From: a virus
Length of the DNA stretch: 29,675 nucleotides
IMG/VR virus record: IMGVR_UViG_3300033150_000997
Span: 1-29,675 of that record
Reading direction: 5' to 3' (one strand)
The translations under genes were made by a program, and so were the position numbers. The notes beneath the pieces were generated by a model. The model was given only the letters and a program-made list of their open reading frames with translations. It ran no database searches and was not told the DNA's origin. Positions 12,473-20,674 of this stretch are shown here, one piece after another (the stretch's first letter is position 1; the number at the start of each line of letters is the position of its first letter).

Positions 12473-14488
12473 TTGAGTAAAGTAAAGCGAAGCAGTGATA
12501 AAACCTTCACTGGAAGCATGCCATCATCAACATACGGTGAAGGCTATTTTCTGAGAGGCGAAGGATCAAGCTACGGGAAAACAGATAACGGAGTCGAATC
12601 AGAGGCAACCGCATACATAGAGGAAGTGTATCTTCCCCGAGACAGAAAAGTGGTTGACGTTTTTCTATCAGTAATACCCAACGTGAAAAAGGCGATTGTT
12701 CTAGGATGCGCCCGTGGATACATGGTGCAAGCCTTCCATGAAAAAGGGGTACAAGCAGTCGGAGTAGACATCAGTGAATGGGCTATCACACACGGCGCTG
12801 AGAAAGTGAAAGACAGCCTATACTGTGGAGACGTATGCGACCTAAGCATGTGGGGTGACAAAGAGTTCGACCTAGTAGTAGCACTAGACGTGCTCGAACA
12901 TATACGAGTCCCAGACCTATACACAGCTATAAGTGAAGCTGTGCGGGTTGGGAGAAACATAGTCCTCGATGTGCCGATACGCCCAGATGACAGTGAACCA
13001 GATCAGAGCCACGGCGTAGATAAGACACATGTAAGCATATACAGTAAAGAGTGGTGGATAAACGAGTTCCTGATAAGAGGCGTGGAGCCAGTAAACATAC
13101 AGGAATACCTATACCCCAAGATAAGAGAAGACAGCCCATGGGAGGATAAACACGACCACGCAGTCACAATATACTTCAAAACACCCAAACCGCCGCCAAC
13201 CGTAGAGAACACAGTAGAGTACCCAGTGAAACCAGACAGCAAAGACTTCAAAATACTCTGGTGGAGCAACGCACACTGGTCTTCGACGGGCTATGGCCTT
13301 GGAACGAAGCACGTGGTATACAAGCTTCACGAGTACTACGACATCGCGTGTCTAGCGAGCTACGGTCTTGAAGGGGCTGCGCTTAGCTTCAACGGGATGA
13401 AGGTGTTCCCTAAGAAATTCGACCCGTATGGAATAGACGCAGCGGAGATGATCTGCCGTAACTGGAAACCTGATATACTTATCACGTTATTCGATATATG
13501 GATAGGAAGCAGCGGTTTATATAAGGGGCAACGTGACTGGTTCACGAAAATACATCCATATTGGTGTCCTTACTTCCCGGTGGATCATGATCCGATACCT
13601 ATTCCTACGCTGGAGCAAGCCCGTCTAGCGTATCACTGTATATCAATGAGCATGTTCGGCAGAAACCAGTTAAGGCGACAGGGCATAGAATCAACATACA
13701 TACCGCATGGAGTAGACACTAAGACATTCAAACCCATGGATAAACAGGAGAACAAACAGTGGCTATATGAACGGGTAAGCACACCGATAACGGGGAAAGA
13801 AGGGAAACCATGGGATGACAACATATTCCTAATAGGGAAAAACGCCGCCAACAAGGACACGAAGCGGAAAAACTATGACAGAGACTTAAAAGCCATAAGC
13901 CTATTCCTGCAACAGAACCCTGACGCGAAGAAAGACACGCGAATATACTTCCACACAAACCCAGATTTCCCTAACGCCTTCCCGTTAAGAGACATGGCGC
14001 AGATGACTGGTTTAGGGGAATATATACGCGTCACCCACCCGTTCCAAATGTACTGTGGTATGAGTGAGGGAAACATGGCGAAGATGTATAATGCGTTCGA
14101 CGTTTACCTAGGGACAGCGCGGAACGAGGGATTCGGAATCCCGTTAATAGAAGCACAAGCATGCGGGGTGCCAACTATATCAACGGCGTTCACCTCAATG
14201 ACTGAGCTCGTGGGTGAAACAGGTTGGCTTGTAACCCCGATAACAACGGATACAACCATGCTTCTCAGCGAACAGGCTATACCTAACGAGTGGGAGATAG
14301 CGGAGTACCTAGAGAAAGCGTATAACAGTGACCCAGCTGAGCTTAAGAGGATAGGGGATAAGGCGCGGAGGTTTACGTTAAACTATGACTGGGAGAAAGT
14401 CGTGCAGCCACTGTGGGTGAATCTGATAGAGAGACTAAGAGAGGATATGCACCCAAAGAGCGTGGAGGAGAGGAGGATAAATCTATGA
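12473..14488 (+). CDS. SAM methyltransferase fused to GT4-family glycosyltransferase
   Basis: The TTG start at 12473 gives 671 residues. Residues about 70-215 form a class I methyltransferase: motif I VLGCARG (76-82), GVDISEW (97-103) and VALDVLEH (136-143). A Pro-rich linker follows, and residues about 249-660 are a GT-B glycosyltransferase with the GT4 signature NEGFGIPLIEAQACGVP around residue 551 and a donor-domain YFHTNPDF. The GT part begins KILWWSNAHWSSTGYGLG, as in GT4 enzymes. The fusion suggests methylation coupled to sugar transfer, perhaps capping a glycan. It opens the cassette behind its own TATA box and overlaps the next gene at ATGA. Confidence 0.85.
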   Translation: MSKVKRSSDKTFTGSMPSSTYGEGYFLRGEGSSYGKTDNGVESEATAYIEEVYLPRDRKVVDVFLSVIPNVKKAIVLGCARGYMVQAFHEKGVQAVGVDISEWAITHGAEKVKDSLYCGDVCDLSMWGDKEFDLVVALDVLEHIRVPDLYTAISEAVRVGRNIVLDVPIRPDDSEPDQSHGVDKTHVSIYSKEWWINEFLIRGVEPVNIQEYLYPKIREDSPWEDKHDHAVTIYFKTPKPPPTVENTVEYPVKPDSKDFKILWWSNAHWSSTGYGLGTKHVVYKLHEYYDIACLASYGLEGAALSFNGMKVFPKKFDPYGIDAAEMICRNWKPDILITLFDIWIGSSGLYKGQRDWFTKIHPYWCPYFPVDHDPIPIPTLEQARLAYHCISMSMFGRNQLRRQGIESTYIPHGVDTKTFKPMDKQENKQWLYERVSTPITGKEGKPWDDNIFLIGKNAANKDTKRKNYDRDLKAISLFLQQNPDAKKDTRIYFHTNPDFPNAFPLRDMAQMTGLGEYIRVTHPFQMYCGMSEGNMAKMYNAFDVYLGTARNEGFGIPLIEAQACGVPTISTAFTSMTELVGETGWLVTPITTDTTMLLSEQAIPNEWEIAEYLEKAYNSDPAELKRIGDKARRFTLNYDWEKVVQPLWVNLIERLREDMHPKSVEERRINL

Positions 14489-15300
14489 CAAAATCAAAGG
14501 TAGCGTTATGCATGCCTGTTAAGAACGGTGAACCTTGGCTGCCTAAAAACCTTGAAATAATAGAAAGCTTCGGCAAAGAGATAAACAGGGTTATCATAAG
14601 CTACGGACACAGCGTGGACGACACGTTAAACATATTGATTAAGTGGATAAAACAGTCAAAACATAGAGTAGAGCTAATACGTGAACCTAAACCAAAAAAC
14701 ACGGTGAACAGCAGCGCAGAGATAGCGTTCCTATACCACGATTTCCAGCAACTCGTAAAAACAGGTGACGACACACATGCCTTACTATGGGACAGCGACA
14801 TAGTTGATGCACCTAAGAACCTCGTTAAGAAGCTTCTTAAACACGATAAACCAATAATAGCACCATATGTATACATTAAATACCATGAGCCGGGGAAACG
14901 GTTCTATGACACAATGGTGTATAGATACAAAGGGTACAGGTATCATGCCTTCGACCCACCTATGCATGGGCATAAACTAGCGCAGATAGATAGCGTGGGA
15001 TGCGTGTTCCTAGTTAAACGAGAGCCTTTCACAGAGCACCCGTATCGTGATCCTTACCCACATCTACTGTTCTGTAACGATTGCCGTGAAAGCGGGTACG
15101 GAGTATGGGTTGATCCGAATATAGAAATCTATCACGTGGACTTGGAGAGAATCGGTGGAGGAAACAACCCGATTGAGACAAACCCGAATAGCAGATTCTA
15201 TAACCCCACATATAAACCACCCCCACTGATAACTGACTCAGGTGAAATAGTTGAGAACAACGACTTCGCCTTAGAGTTTATTCAAAAATACGTGATGTGA
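14485..15300 (+). CDS. GT2/Anp1-like GT-A glycosyltransferase
   Basis: ATG at 14485 overlaps the previous stop and follows AGGAGG (14471-14476). An upstream ATG at 14413 is in frame but lies in the previous gene. The 271-residue protein has [19 protein letters not shown] at the N-terminus and [11 protein letters not shown] (DxD motif) near residue 105. It also has [19 protein letters not shown], the [10 protein letters not shown] motif and a C-terminal [15 protein letters not shown]. These features are shared with the gene at 15943-16719, so the two are paralogs. Enzymes of this type add mannose or related sugars to nascent glycans. The substrate is unknown. Confidence 0.75.
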   Translation: MTKSKVALCMPVKNGEPWLPKNLEIIESFGKEINRVIISYGHSVDDTLNILIKWIKQSKHRVELIREPKPKNTVNSSAEIAFLYHDFQQLVKTGDDTHALLWDSDIVDAPKNLVKKLLKHDKPIIAPYVYIKYHEPGKRFYDTMVYRYKGYRYHAFDPPMHGHKLAQIDSVGCVFLVKREPFTEHPYRDPYPHLLFCNDCRESGYGVWVDPNIEIYHVDLERIGGGNNPIETNPNSRFYNPTYKPPPLITDSGEIVENNDFALEFIQKYVM

Positions 15301-15301
15301 G

Positions 15302-15949
15302 ATGAACCCAGTAATCGTGTTAGGGGCTGGGGTGAAGACACAACACCTATGCGACTTATTTAACCTATGGAGTAGCATAATACAACTATACGAAGAACCC
15401 TATACCAGATCAGAGACAAAACGAGGCAAACCAGTAAAAGACACCATAATCGTAATAGATCAACCGTTAACCGTATACTCCGCCGTAGGAGACACACGTG
15501 ACAAAAGAACACTGATAAAACGCTTCACAGAAGACGCAACTAGACATAACGTCCAATACACATGGGGAACACTAACACATCAAACAACAGTGATAACAAA
15601 CCCACAACACATAGGCGTAGACTTCATAATAAGAGAACAAAGCAGCATAGGATCACAGTGCAACATAGGAAACCACGTAAGCATCGGACCACTCGCTAAC
15701 GTTAGCCACAACACAGTTATAGGCGACTACTCAACGATATGTGGGCAAGCAGCAATAAGCGGGGGGGTTACACTCGGTGAAGGCGTGTTCATCGGGCAAG
15801 GGGCATCCGTTAAACCCAAAGTTAAGATAGGGGACGGCGCTGTTGTCGGAACAGGCGCGGTTGTGACACGGGATGTCCCACCGAACATGGTTGTAGCGGG
15901 AAACCCTGCACGCAGTAACATAAAGTTCAGGAAGCTCCCGCATTGGTAG
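15302..15949 (+). CDS. PglD/NeuD-like sugar acyltransferase (left-handed beta-helix)
   Basis: This 215-residue protein has an N-terminal Rossmann-like strand ([16 protein letters not shown]) and a C-terminal hexapeptide-repeat domain (about residues 105-205) in which I/V-G-x-x-x-x repeats are obvious ([52 protein letters not shown]). SHNTVIGDY supplies the conserved His seen in PglD-type enzymes, and the ending GNPAR is the usual family end. The family acetylates 4-amino sugars on nucleotide carriers, or sialic acid for NeuD. With the aminotransferase and SDR genes downstream, an N-acetylated amino sugar product is likely. Confidence 0.85.
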   Translation: MNPVIVLGAGVKTQHLCDLFNLWSSIIQLYEEPYTRSETKRGKPVKDTIIVIDQPLTVYSAVGDTRDKRTLIKRFTEDATRHNVQYTWGTLTHQTTVITNPQHIGVDFIIREQSSIGSQCNIGNHVSIGPLANVSHNTVIGDYSTICGQAAISGGVTLGEGVFIGQGASVKPKVKIGDGAVVGTGAVVTRDVPPNMVVAGNPARSNIKFRKLPHW

Positions 15950-16719
15950 AGCCACTGGTTCTCATAGGATTCGTCGCGCGTGACGCCGAGAATACGCTCC
16001 CACGTTTCCTAGAGCAGATAGATAATCTTGACTACCCTAAAGATAGGCTGAGATACGCGTGCGTAGAGGGTGGAAGCAAAGATAACACACGCGGAATCAT
16101 ACTTGACTGGATGAAGCCTAAGAAGAACACGTTCTTCATACAACATGACATGGATGACGCTAAGTTCCGCCACAGGGAACGCATGTTCTACAGCAGCAAC
16201 CTATGGAGACACTACGTGAAGACACATTTCAAAGGAGTAGAACCAGTAGACTATGTGTTCCAATGCGACGCAGACGTTGTGAAGATACCACAGGAAACAC
16301 TGAAAACACTCATAGACTTAGACGTAGACATAGTTGCGCCATACATATACATAGACCCAGAGAACAACTATAAAAACCCGTACAGAAACACACACACGTT
16401 CTACGACGTATGGGGATACAGACACCTATACGGACCACACCCCGGGCTTCAGTTTAACCCGAATATACATATGTATTATAAACGCCGTATGCTTAACGAT
16501 GACACGATAAAAGCGGATAAAGAGAAACACCTATTACCGATGATATGCGTTGGGGCTAACCCGGTTCTCGCGAAGCGTGAAGTATATGAAAAAGTATGGT
16601 ACACGGGGGATAAGGCTACGCCGGGTTGGTGTATGGCGGCGCGTGAACAAGGCTTCAAGGTTTGGGCGTACCCTGAGCTTGAATGCCTTCATGATTGGAG
16701 AGTGCTAATAGAAAGATGA
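15943..16719 (+). CDS. GT-A glycosyltransferase, paralog of the enzyme at 14485
   Basis: The TTG start at 15943 overlaps the preceding stop; 258 residues. The N-terminus [20 protein letters not shown] is a GT-A start. Residues about 106-113 are FQCDADVV (DxD metal site), followed by [43 protein letters not shown] and a C-terminal [16 protein letters not shown]. These elements align with the gene at 14485-15300, which supports paralogy by duplication. The fold and context indicate a nucleotide-sugar-dependent transferase. It probably acts on the same glycan at a different linkage. The stop and the ATG of the next small gene overlap. Confidence 0.75.
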   Translation: MVEPLVLIGFVARDAENTLPRFLEQIDNLDYPKDRLRYACVEGGSKDNTRGIILDWMKPKKNTFFIQHDMDDAKFRHRERMFYSSNLWRHYVKTHFKGVEPVDYVFQCDADVVKIPQETLKTLIDLDVDIVAPYIYIDPENNYKNPYRNTHTFYDVWGYRHLYGPHPGLQFNPNIHMYYKRRMLNDDTIKADKEKHLLPMICVGANPVLAKREVYEKVWYTGDKATPGWCMAAREQGFKVWAYPELECLHDWRVLIER

Positions 16720-16862
16720 GTAAACATATTTACAGACTTATAGCGTATAAGGATGGACGTAAAGTAACGTTAGCGGAGTACCGTGGAGACGACACAGGTT
16801 TACATGGATTCAAGATAGAGCGAGTGGAGAAAAAGAGTGAAACACGGGAAACGCCGATGTAA
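16716..16862 (+). CDS. 48-residue hypothetical protein within the glycan cassette
   Basis: ATG at 16716 overlaps the TGA of the glycosyltransferase gene. The protein [20 protein letters not shown] continues EYRGDDTGLHGFKIERVEKK and ends ETRETPM. It is short, charged, with no membrane segment and no Cys. The next gene starts inside it at GTG 16837, another tight overlap. The lack of sequence similarity to carbohydrate enzymes suggests a structural or regulatory microprotein carried with the cassette, or part of an earlier gene order. Confidence 0.55.
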   Translation: MSKHIYRLIAYKDGRKVTLAEYRGDDTGLHGFKIERVEKKSETRETPM

Positions 16863-17007
16863 ACACGACGGAGAAGAAGTGCCGGTGATGTTATCAGCTA
16901 ACGTGAACCGAAACGTGGGGCTAATATGCTTCTGCGTAAAAGGAGAAGGCAGATGCCCGAAGAACGGCGGACATAGATGCCTATTCCAGTTAACAGAAGA
17001 ACAGTGA
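16837..17007 (+). CDS. 56-residue Cys-rich putative zinc protein
   Basis: The GTG at 16837 follows GGAGA by 6 nt and overlaps the preceding gene by 26 nt. The 56-residue product has KRRCKH near the start, then LICFCVKGEGRCPKNGGHRC in the second half, so five Cys in total. That cluster can coordinate zinc. It is basic and shorter than a typical zinc-ribbon domain. It is flanked by hypothetical genes inside the glycan cassette and has no recognisable enzymatic role. Confidence 0.55.
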   Translation: MKHGKRRCKHDGEEVPVMLSANVNRNVGLICFCVKGEGRCPKNGGHRCLFQLTEEQ

Positions 17008-17029
17008 AGATAGATTGGAGAAAACGTAG

Positions 17030-17275
17030 ATGAGGAAAACACTCATAAGAATACTCGGAGGATACACCGAACCCGGAAAAATCACGGTAAAACCAACCGA
17101 GATGACGAGCAGCACAGTAAACAGAAACTTCACCAACATAGAGTTAGAGCTAAAAGCCGGAAACCTAAACGTGAAAGTATCCGCATGGGACGACGCACAG
17201 GCGATGAAAATGTTCAACGCAGTTATGGAGAAGGTTAACATTATCCCAGAAGAGGATAACCCACTGGTGGGTTAG
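17030..17275 (+). CDS. Hypothetical protein (81 aa)
   Basis: ATG at 17030, with GGAG about 9 nt upstream. The protein has MRKTLIRILGGYTEPGKITV at the N-terminus and a beta-alpha pattern with FTNIELELKAGNLNVKVSAW, then a helix AQAMKMFNAVMEKVNII. It is 81 residues, globular in composition, without membrane segment or Cys. Its stop abuts the ATG of the aminotransferase gene (TAGATG). A regulatory or carrier role for the cassette is possible. No known family is recognised. Confidence 0.6.
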   Translation: MRKTLIRILGGYTEPGKITVKPTEMTSSTVNRNFTNIELELKAGNLNVKVSAWDDAQAMKMFNAVMEKVNIIPEEDNPLVG

Positions 17276-18301
17276 ATGAATATACCGTGGGCAGCCCCAG
17301 ACTTCGGGGAACAGGAGAAGAAGGCAGCTAAACGCGTAGTAGACAGCGGGTGGATGACGATGGGTGAAGAAACCCAGCGCTTGGAGACTGAGTTAGCGGC
17401 GGTTACAGGGAAGAAGCATAACATAGTGTTCAACAGCGGAACAAACGCTATACTAGCATCCCTTCTCGCAATAGGGGCATATCATGAAGGATACACGGTG
17501 CGTATACCAAGCTACACGTTTAAGGCGACTGAAAACGCTGTGTACGCGTCAGGGCTACGCCGCGTAAAATACGGTGACGTAAACCCGTCAACTGTTTTAA
17601 TGAAACCTAAAGACAGTGGTAAAAGATATGAGATACAGATACCAGTACACTACGCTGGGTTACCTATTAACCAACAAGTCTGGGGAGAAACACGTCTCGT
17701 GGTGGAGGACGCGGCGGAGTCTTTTGGCGCAACTACTCGCTATACTGGTGATGTTAGCGGCGATAGGATTCTGTGCTATAGTTTCCATGCTGCTAAAGTA
17801 GTCACAATGATAGAGGGAGGATGCGCCTCAACAGATAACCCAGAGTACGCGTATAAACTGAGGGCGGTGCGTTGCCACGGGGAAAACCCAGATGAGAAAG
17901 GAGCATTCATCACCCGTGGGTTAAACATGAAACCTCTTGACATATGCAGCGCGGTTGGGAGAGTTCAGTTAAAGAAGCTTAAAACCTATCTAAGTAACCG
18001 TGAACGTATCGCGAAGCTATACCGCGAGGAGCTTGACGGCGTAGTAGGGTTTCAGCTTATCCCAGACTATGTGAAGCAACACGCCAACATGATGTTCCCC
18101 ATATTCGTTAAGAACCCAGTGAAGCTGGCTACGTGTTTGATGCGGAAAGGAGTAGGCTATCGTCTAGGATGGAAGCCGTTGAAACATATGCTTGGAGCGG
18201 ACTTCGTGTACCGACACGTCATATGCATCCCGATGTATAACACGTTAACACCTGATGAAGCATTATACGTGACGGAGGTAGTTAAAGAATATCTAACCTA
18301 G
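17276..18301 (+). CDS. DegT/DnrJ/EryC1/StrS-family PLP aminotransferase
   Basis: This 341-residue protein starts at ATG 17276. It begins MNIPWAAPDFGEQEKKAAKR, has the phosphate-binding NSGTNA (residues 53-58), VVEDAAESFG with Asp145 for the PLP ring, and CYSFHAAKVVTMIEGG with the Schiff-base Lys164. It ends near VICIPMYNTLTPDEA. All key family residues are present. These enzymes transfer an amino group to a keto-sugar nucleotide. Neighbouring SDR (18330) and acyltransferase (15302) genes complete a plausible route to an N-acylated amino sugar. The length is slightly short of the usual 370-390 residues. Confidence 0.9.
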   Translation: MNIPWAAPDFGEQEKKAAKRVVDSGWMTMGEETQRLETELAAVTGKKHNIVFNSGTNAILASLLAIGAYHEGYTVRIPSYTFKATENAVYASGLRRVKYGDVNPSTVLMKPKDSGKRYEIQIPVHYAGLPINQQVWGETRLVVEDAAESFGATTRYTGDVSGDRILCYSFHAAKVVTMIEGGCASTDNPEYAYKLRAVRCHGENPDEKGAFITRGLNMKPLDICSAVGRVQLKKLKTYLSNRERIAKLYREELDGVVGFQLIPDYVKQHANMMFPIFVKNPVKLATCLMRKGVGYRLGWKPLKHMLGADFVYRHVICIPMYNTLTPDEALYVTEVVKEYLT

Positions 18302-18329
18302 TTATGATGAAAGTTAGGAGAACCTAAAA

Positions 18330-19277
18330 ATGGAGAAAGTTTTATTAACGGGAAGCGACGGCTTCATAGCGAGCCACGTATCAGATGAGTTAAAACGTAG
18401 AGGATACACAGTAATACCTTTCGATAACTACAGCAACATAGAACAAGATATAAGAAACCCTAGAATGGTGGAAGCATACATGGAAAACGCTGACTACTGC
18501 CTGCACATGGCCGCATGCCCATACATCCCATTCGGTTACAGTCACCCAAACGAGTTCTTCGAGACAAACGCCAACGGAACACAGAACGTACTGAACGCCG
18601 CGAAGAAAACAGGGACACGAGTAATATACACTTCAACAAGCGAAGTCTACGGCACAGCCGAAGACCCAAACCTACCTATGAGTGAAACCCATAGAATAAA
18701 CCCACACAGCACATACGCAGTCGCCAAATACGCGGGAGACGGATTATGCAGAACATACCACCATGAACACAGAGTAGACGTAACAGTCGTACGAATGTTC
18801 AACAACTTTGGGCCAAAAGAGACTTGGCGATACGTTATCCCCGAGATAATTGAGCAGCTAAGCAGGGGCCCTGTGTTAAGCCTCGGTAACGTGTACTCTG
18901 AGCGTGATTTCACCTACGTGGTTGATGGGGCTCGTGCCTTAGTTGATGTGATGGAGTGCAGTGAGTTAGACGGCGAAGTCGTGAACTGCGGCACAGGTGA
19001 AACGTGGAGCATATTAACTATAGCTGAGATGCTTGGCGAGATAATGCGCCCCGGTGAGGATGTTAAGATTAAAATAGATGAAAAAAGGTTGAGGCCGTTT
19101 GACGTGGATAGGCTCATATGTGACGCGTCTAAGCTGCGTCAATACACTGGGTGGGAGCCTAAAGTCTGCTTCAGGGATGGTTTGGAGAGGACTGTGGAGT
19201 GGTTTAAAGGTAATGGCGGGAAATGGGATTTCAGAGAGATGAATAAGATGAATGAAAATAGAGGTGGTTACAAGTGA
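18330..19277 (+). CDS. Extended SDR sugar-nucleotide epimerase/dehydratase
   Basis: ATG at 18330 follows AGGAGA. The 315-residue protein begins with the NAD-binding VLLTGSDGFIASHVSDEL, where the last Gly of the GxxGxxG motif is Ala. The catalytic Thr/Ser lie at STSEVYG (102-108), and YAVAK (Tyr129, Lys133) is the conserved pair. The substrate-binding half has RPFDVDRLICDASKL. The family includes 4,6-dehydratases and 4-epimerases of nucleotide sugars. With the aminotransferase upstream, a keto-sugar intermediate is expected. The first and second halves differ in codon flavour. The stop overlaps the next GTG (TACAAGTGACG). Confidence 0.88.
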   Translation: MEKVLLTGSDGFIASHVSDELKRRGYTVIPFDNYSNIEQDIRNPRMVEAYMENADYCLHMAACPYIPFGYSHPNEFFETNANGTQNVLNAAKKTGTRVIYTSTSEVYGTAEDPNLPMSETHRINPHSTYAVAKYAGDGLCRTYHHEHRVDVTVVRMFNNFGPKETWRYVIPEIIEQLSRGPVLSLGNVYSERDFTYVVDGARALVDVMECSELDGEVVNCGTGETWSILTIAEMLGEIMRPGEDVKIKIDEKRLRPFDVDRLICDASKLRQYTGWEPKVCFRDGLERTVEWFKGNGGKWDFREMNKMNENRGGYK

Positions 19278-19948
19278 CGCTGTACTGTGGAACCTTTGAC
19301 GTGATAATGTTCAGCCAGATTAACTATAAGCAAGTGCATTTTGACTCAGACGCTGATTACCGTGGATGGATTCAGGGAACACTTATACCTAAAGCACAGG
19401 ATATGGTTGACAACTATGTTGGACACAACTTCTACGAGAACCGTGGCACGATAAGACTGGATGGCTCAGGGAAAGAAGTGGAACACATCAGCCCACATGG
19501 CTTAACAGTGTTCAGCAACCAAAGGGTAACAGACACAACAGGAACCCCACGCCCAAGCATGCTACTCCCCCTACCGTTAATAGCGGTAACAGGTGTAACG
19601 ATAGACGACGTAGCGCAGACAGCGACAGATTTCCAAGTCTACGAAACCTACGTAGCGTACCATAACAACACCTTCAACTCTGGGAGACAGAACGTTGACA
19701 TCATAGGAACATGGGGATACGGAACATACCCGCATGACATACAATACGTCACCGCCCAGCTATGCAGTAACGCACTCAGGGAGATGATACGAAGCGAGAT
19801 GATGCCAGACCTCATCACACCAATCCTTGAAACGGGGCAGGGAAGCGTAGGCGGGTTATCCTCACTGTTCAGAAGCCCCCGTGTGTTAACTAAGAACGAG
19901 AAAGACATACTAGACAAATATAGACTATACAGCATAGAGGTAGGATAG
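19274..19948 (+). CDS. Head-tail connector (HK97 gp6-like)
   Basis: The GTG start at 19274 overlaps the SDR stop. The 224-residue protein has an early helical region (YRGWIQGTLIPKAQDMVDNY), central beta-strands with PLPLIAVTGVTIDD, IIGTWGYGTYPHDI, and a C-terminal helix (QLCSNALREMIRSEMMPDL). This is the pattern of gp6/Ad1-type connectors, which cap the portal at the neck. It is the first gene after the glycan cassette, in the order connector, completion protein, chaperones, tape measure. The call rests on pattern and position. Confidence 0.6.
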   Translation: MTLYCGTFDVIMFSQINYKQVHFDSDADYRGWIQGTLIPKAQDMVDNYVGHNFYENRGTIRLDGSGKEVEHISPHGLTVFSNQRVTDTTGTPRPSMLLPLPLIAVTGVTIDDVAQTATDFQVYETYVAYHNNTFNSGRQNVDIIGTWGYGTYPHDIQYVTAQLCSNALREMIRSEMMPDLITPILETGQGSVGGLSSLFRSPRVLTKNEKDILDKYRLYSIEVG

Positions 19949-19950
19949 AC

Positions 19951-20412
19951 GTGGTTCTTGAGACAGTGGCTAAACAGATACGTGACATGCTTGAGAACAA
20001 CTGGAGCATACTCAACCCCGCCCTAGGTGACGTATACTTCACCACAGGCTGGTATGAGAAAGACGAGATAAAGCATCAGGTTACAGTCAGCCACATGTAC
20101 AGCCCTAATATAAGATGGTTCGGGGCAGGATACGATGCAAGCCTACATACACTCACAAACGAGATATACCAAGTGGATTGCTGGTACCGTGTAGACAGAG
20201 GCGAAGACCCCAGCCCAGACGGTGAACTCACCGTCTGGAATATGAAGGAGGAGGTTATACGGATTCTTAACACCCAGCGTAAAAACTTTGTTCCACCCGT
20301 TGGACTCGTCATACCTCTTGACAGGGGGATGCTTTTGAATGAGCGGGGTAGAAACCGTCAACCACGTATGCTACGGTGGAGTATACGTGTTCAGGCAAAC
20401 TATAAGACATAA
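19951..20412 (+). CDS. Neck / tail-completion protein
   Basis: GTG at 19951 follows the previous stop by 2 nt. The 153-residue protein begins with a helix (VLETVAKQIRDMLENNWS) and continues in mixed beta fashion (DVYFTTGWYEKDE, NEIYQVDCWYRVDRGED). It ends with MLRWSIRVQANYKT, typical of tail-terminator or connector Ad2-type proteins that join the neck to the tail tube. The assignment is by position after the gp6-like gene and by size. No decisive motif is visible. Confidence 0.5.
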   Translation: MVLETVAKQIRDMLENNWSILNPALGDVYFTTGWYEKDEIKHQVTVSHMYSPNIRWFGAGYDASLHTLTNEIYQVDCWYRVDRGEDPSPDGELTVWNMKEEVIRILNTQRKNFVPPVGLVIPLDRGMLLNERGRNRQPRMLRWSIRVQANYKT

Positions 20413-20425
20413 GGAGATAATAAAA

Positions 20426-20674
20426 TTGAGTAAAGACATGGAGTACAGGAGATACAGTATAGATGAGCTTAAGATAGAGGATGAAGACCTTCAGATTTTG
20501 ATGACGATGGGGGTTGTCCTCTCAGGGACTTGGCTTGATTTACTTAGCTTAAAGAATTATCTAAGAGACAGGGCGGAGTTCCGTTTAATATATAACACTA
20601 TCAGTAACAACCATCTACGGGTAGTGAAGAAGGATGAATACGAGGAGTATTTAGAATGGAAGAACAGCAAGTAG
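20426..20674 (+). CDS. 82-residue hypothetical upstream of the tail chaperone
   Basis: TTG at 20426 follows AAGGAG (20411-20416) with 9-nt spacing. An ATG upstream at 20339 is in frame but overlaps the previous gene and lacks this site. The product begins MSKDMEYRRYSIDELKIEDE, continues with a helical LMTMGVVLSGTWLDLLSLKN and ends EYLEWKNSK. It overlaps the chaperone gene start by 19 nt. The position and helical composition suggest a tail-assembly accessory or part of the chaperone set, but no family is recognised. Confidence 0.5.
   Translation: MSKDMEYRRYSIDELKIEDEDLQILMTMGVVLSGTWLDLLSLKNYLRDRAEFRLIYNTISNNHLRVVKKDEYEEYLEWKNSK

Noticed and set aside
14413-14484. Upstream in-frame ATG for the GT-A gene
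   Set aside because: It lies within the preceding gene, and AGGAGG precisely precedes ATG 14485, where the conserved N-terminus begins.
20339-20425. Upstream in-frame ATG for the 82-residue gene
   Set aside because: It overlaps the neck protein gene, and AAGGAG is correctly placed for the TTG at 20426.
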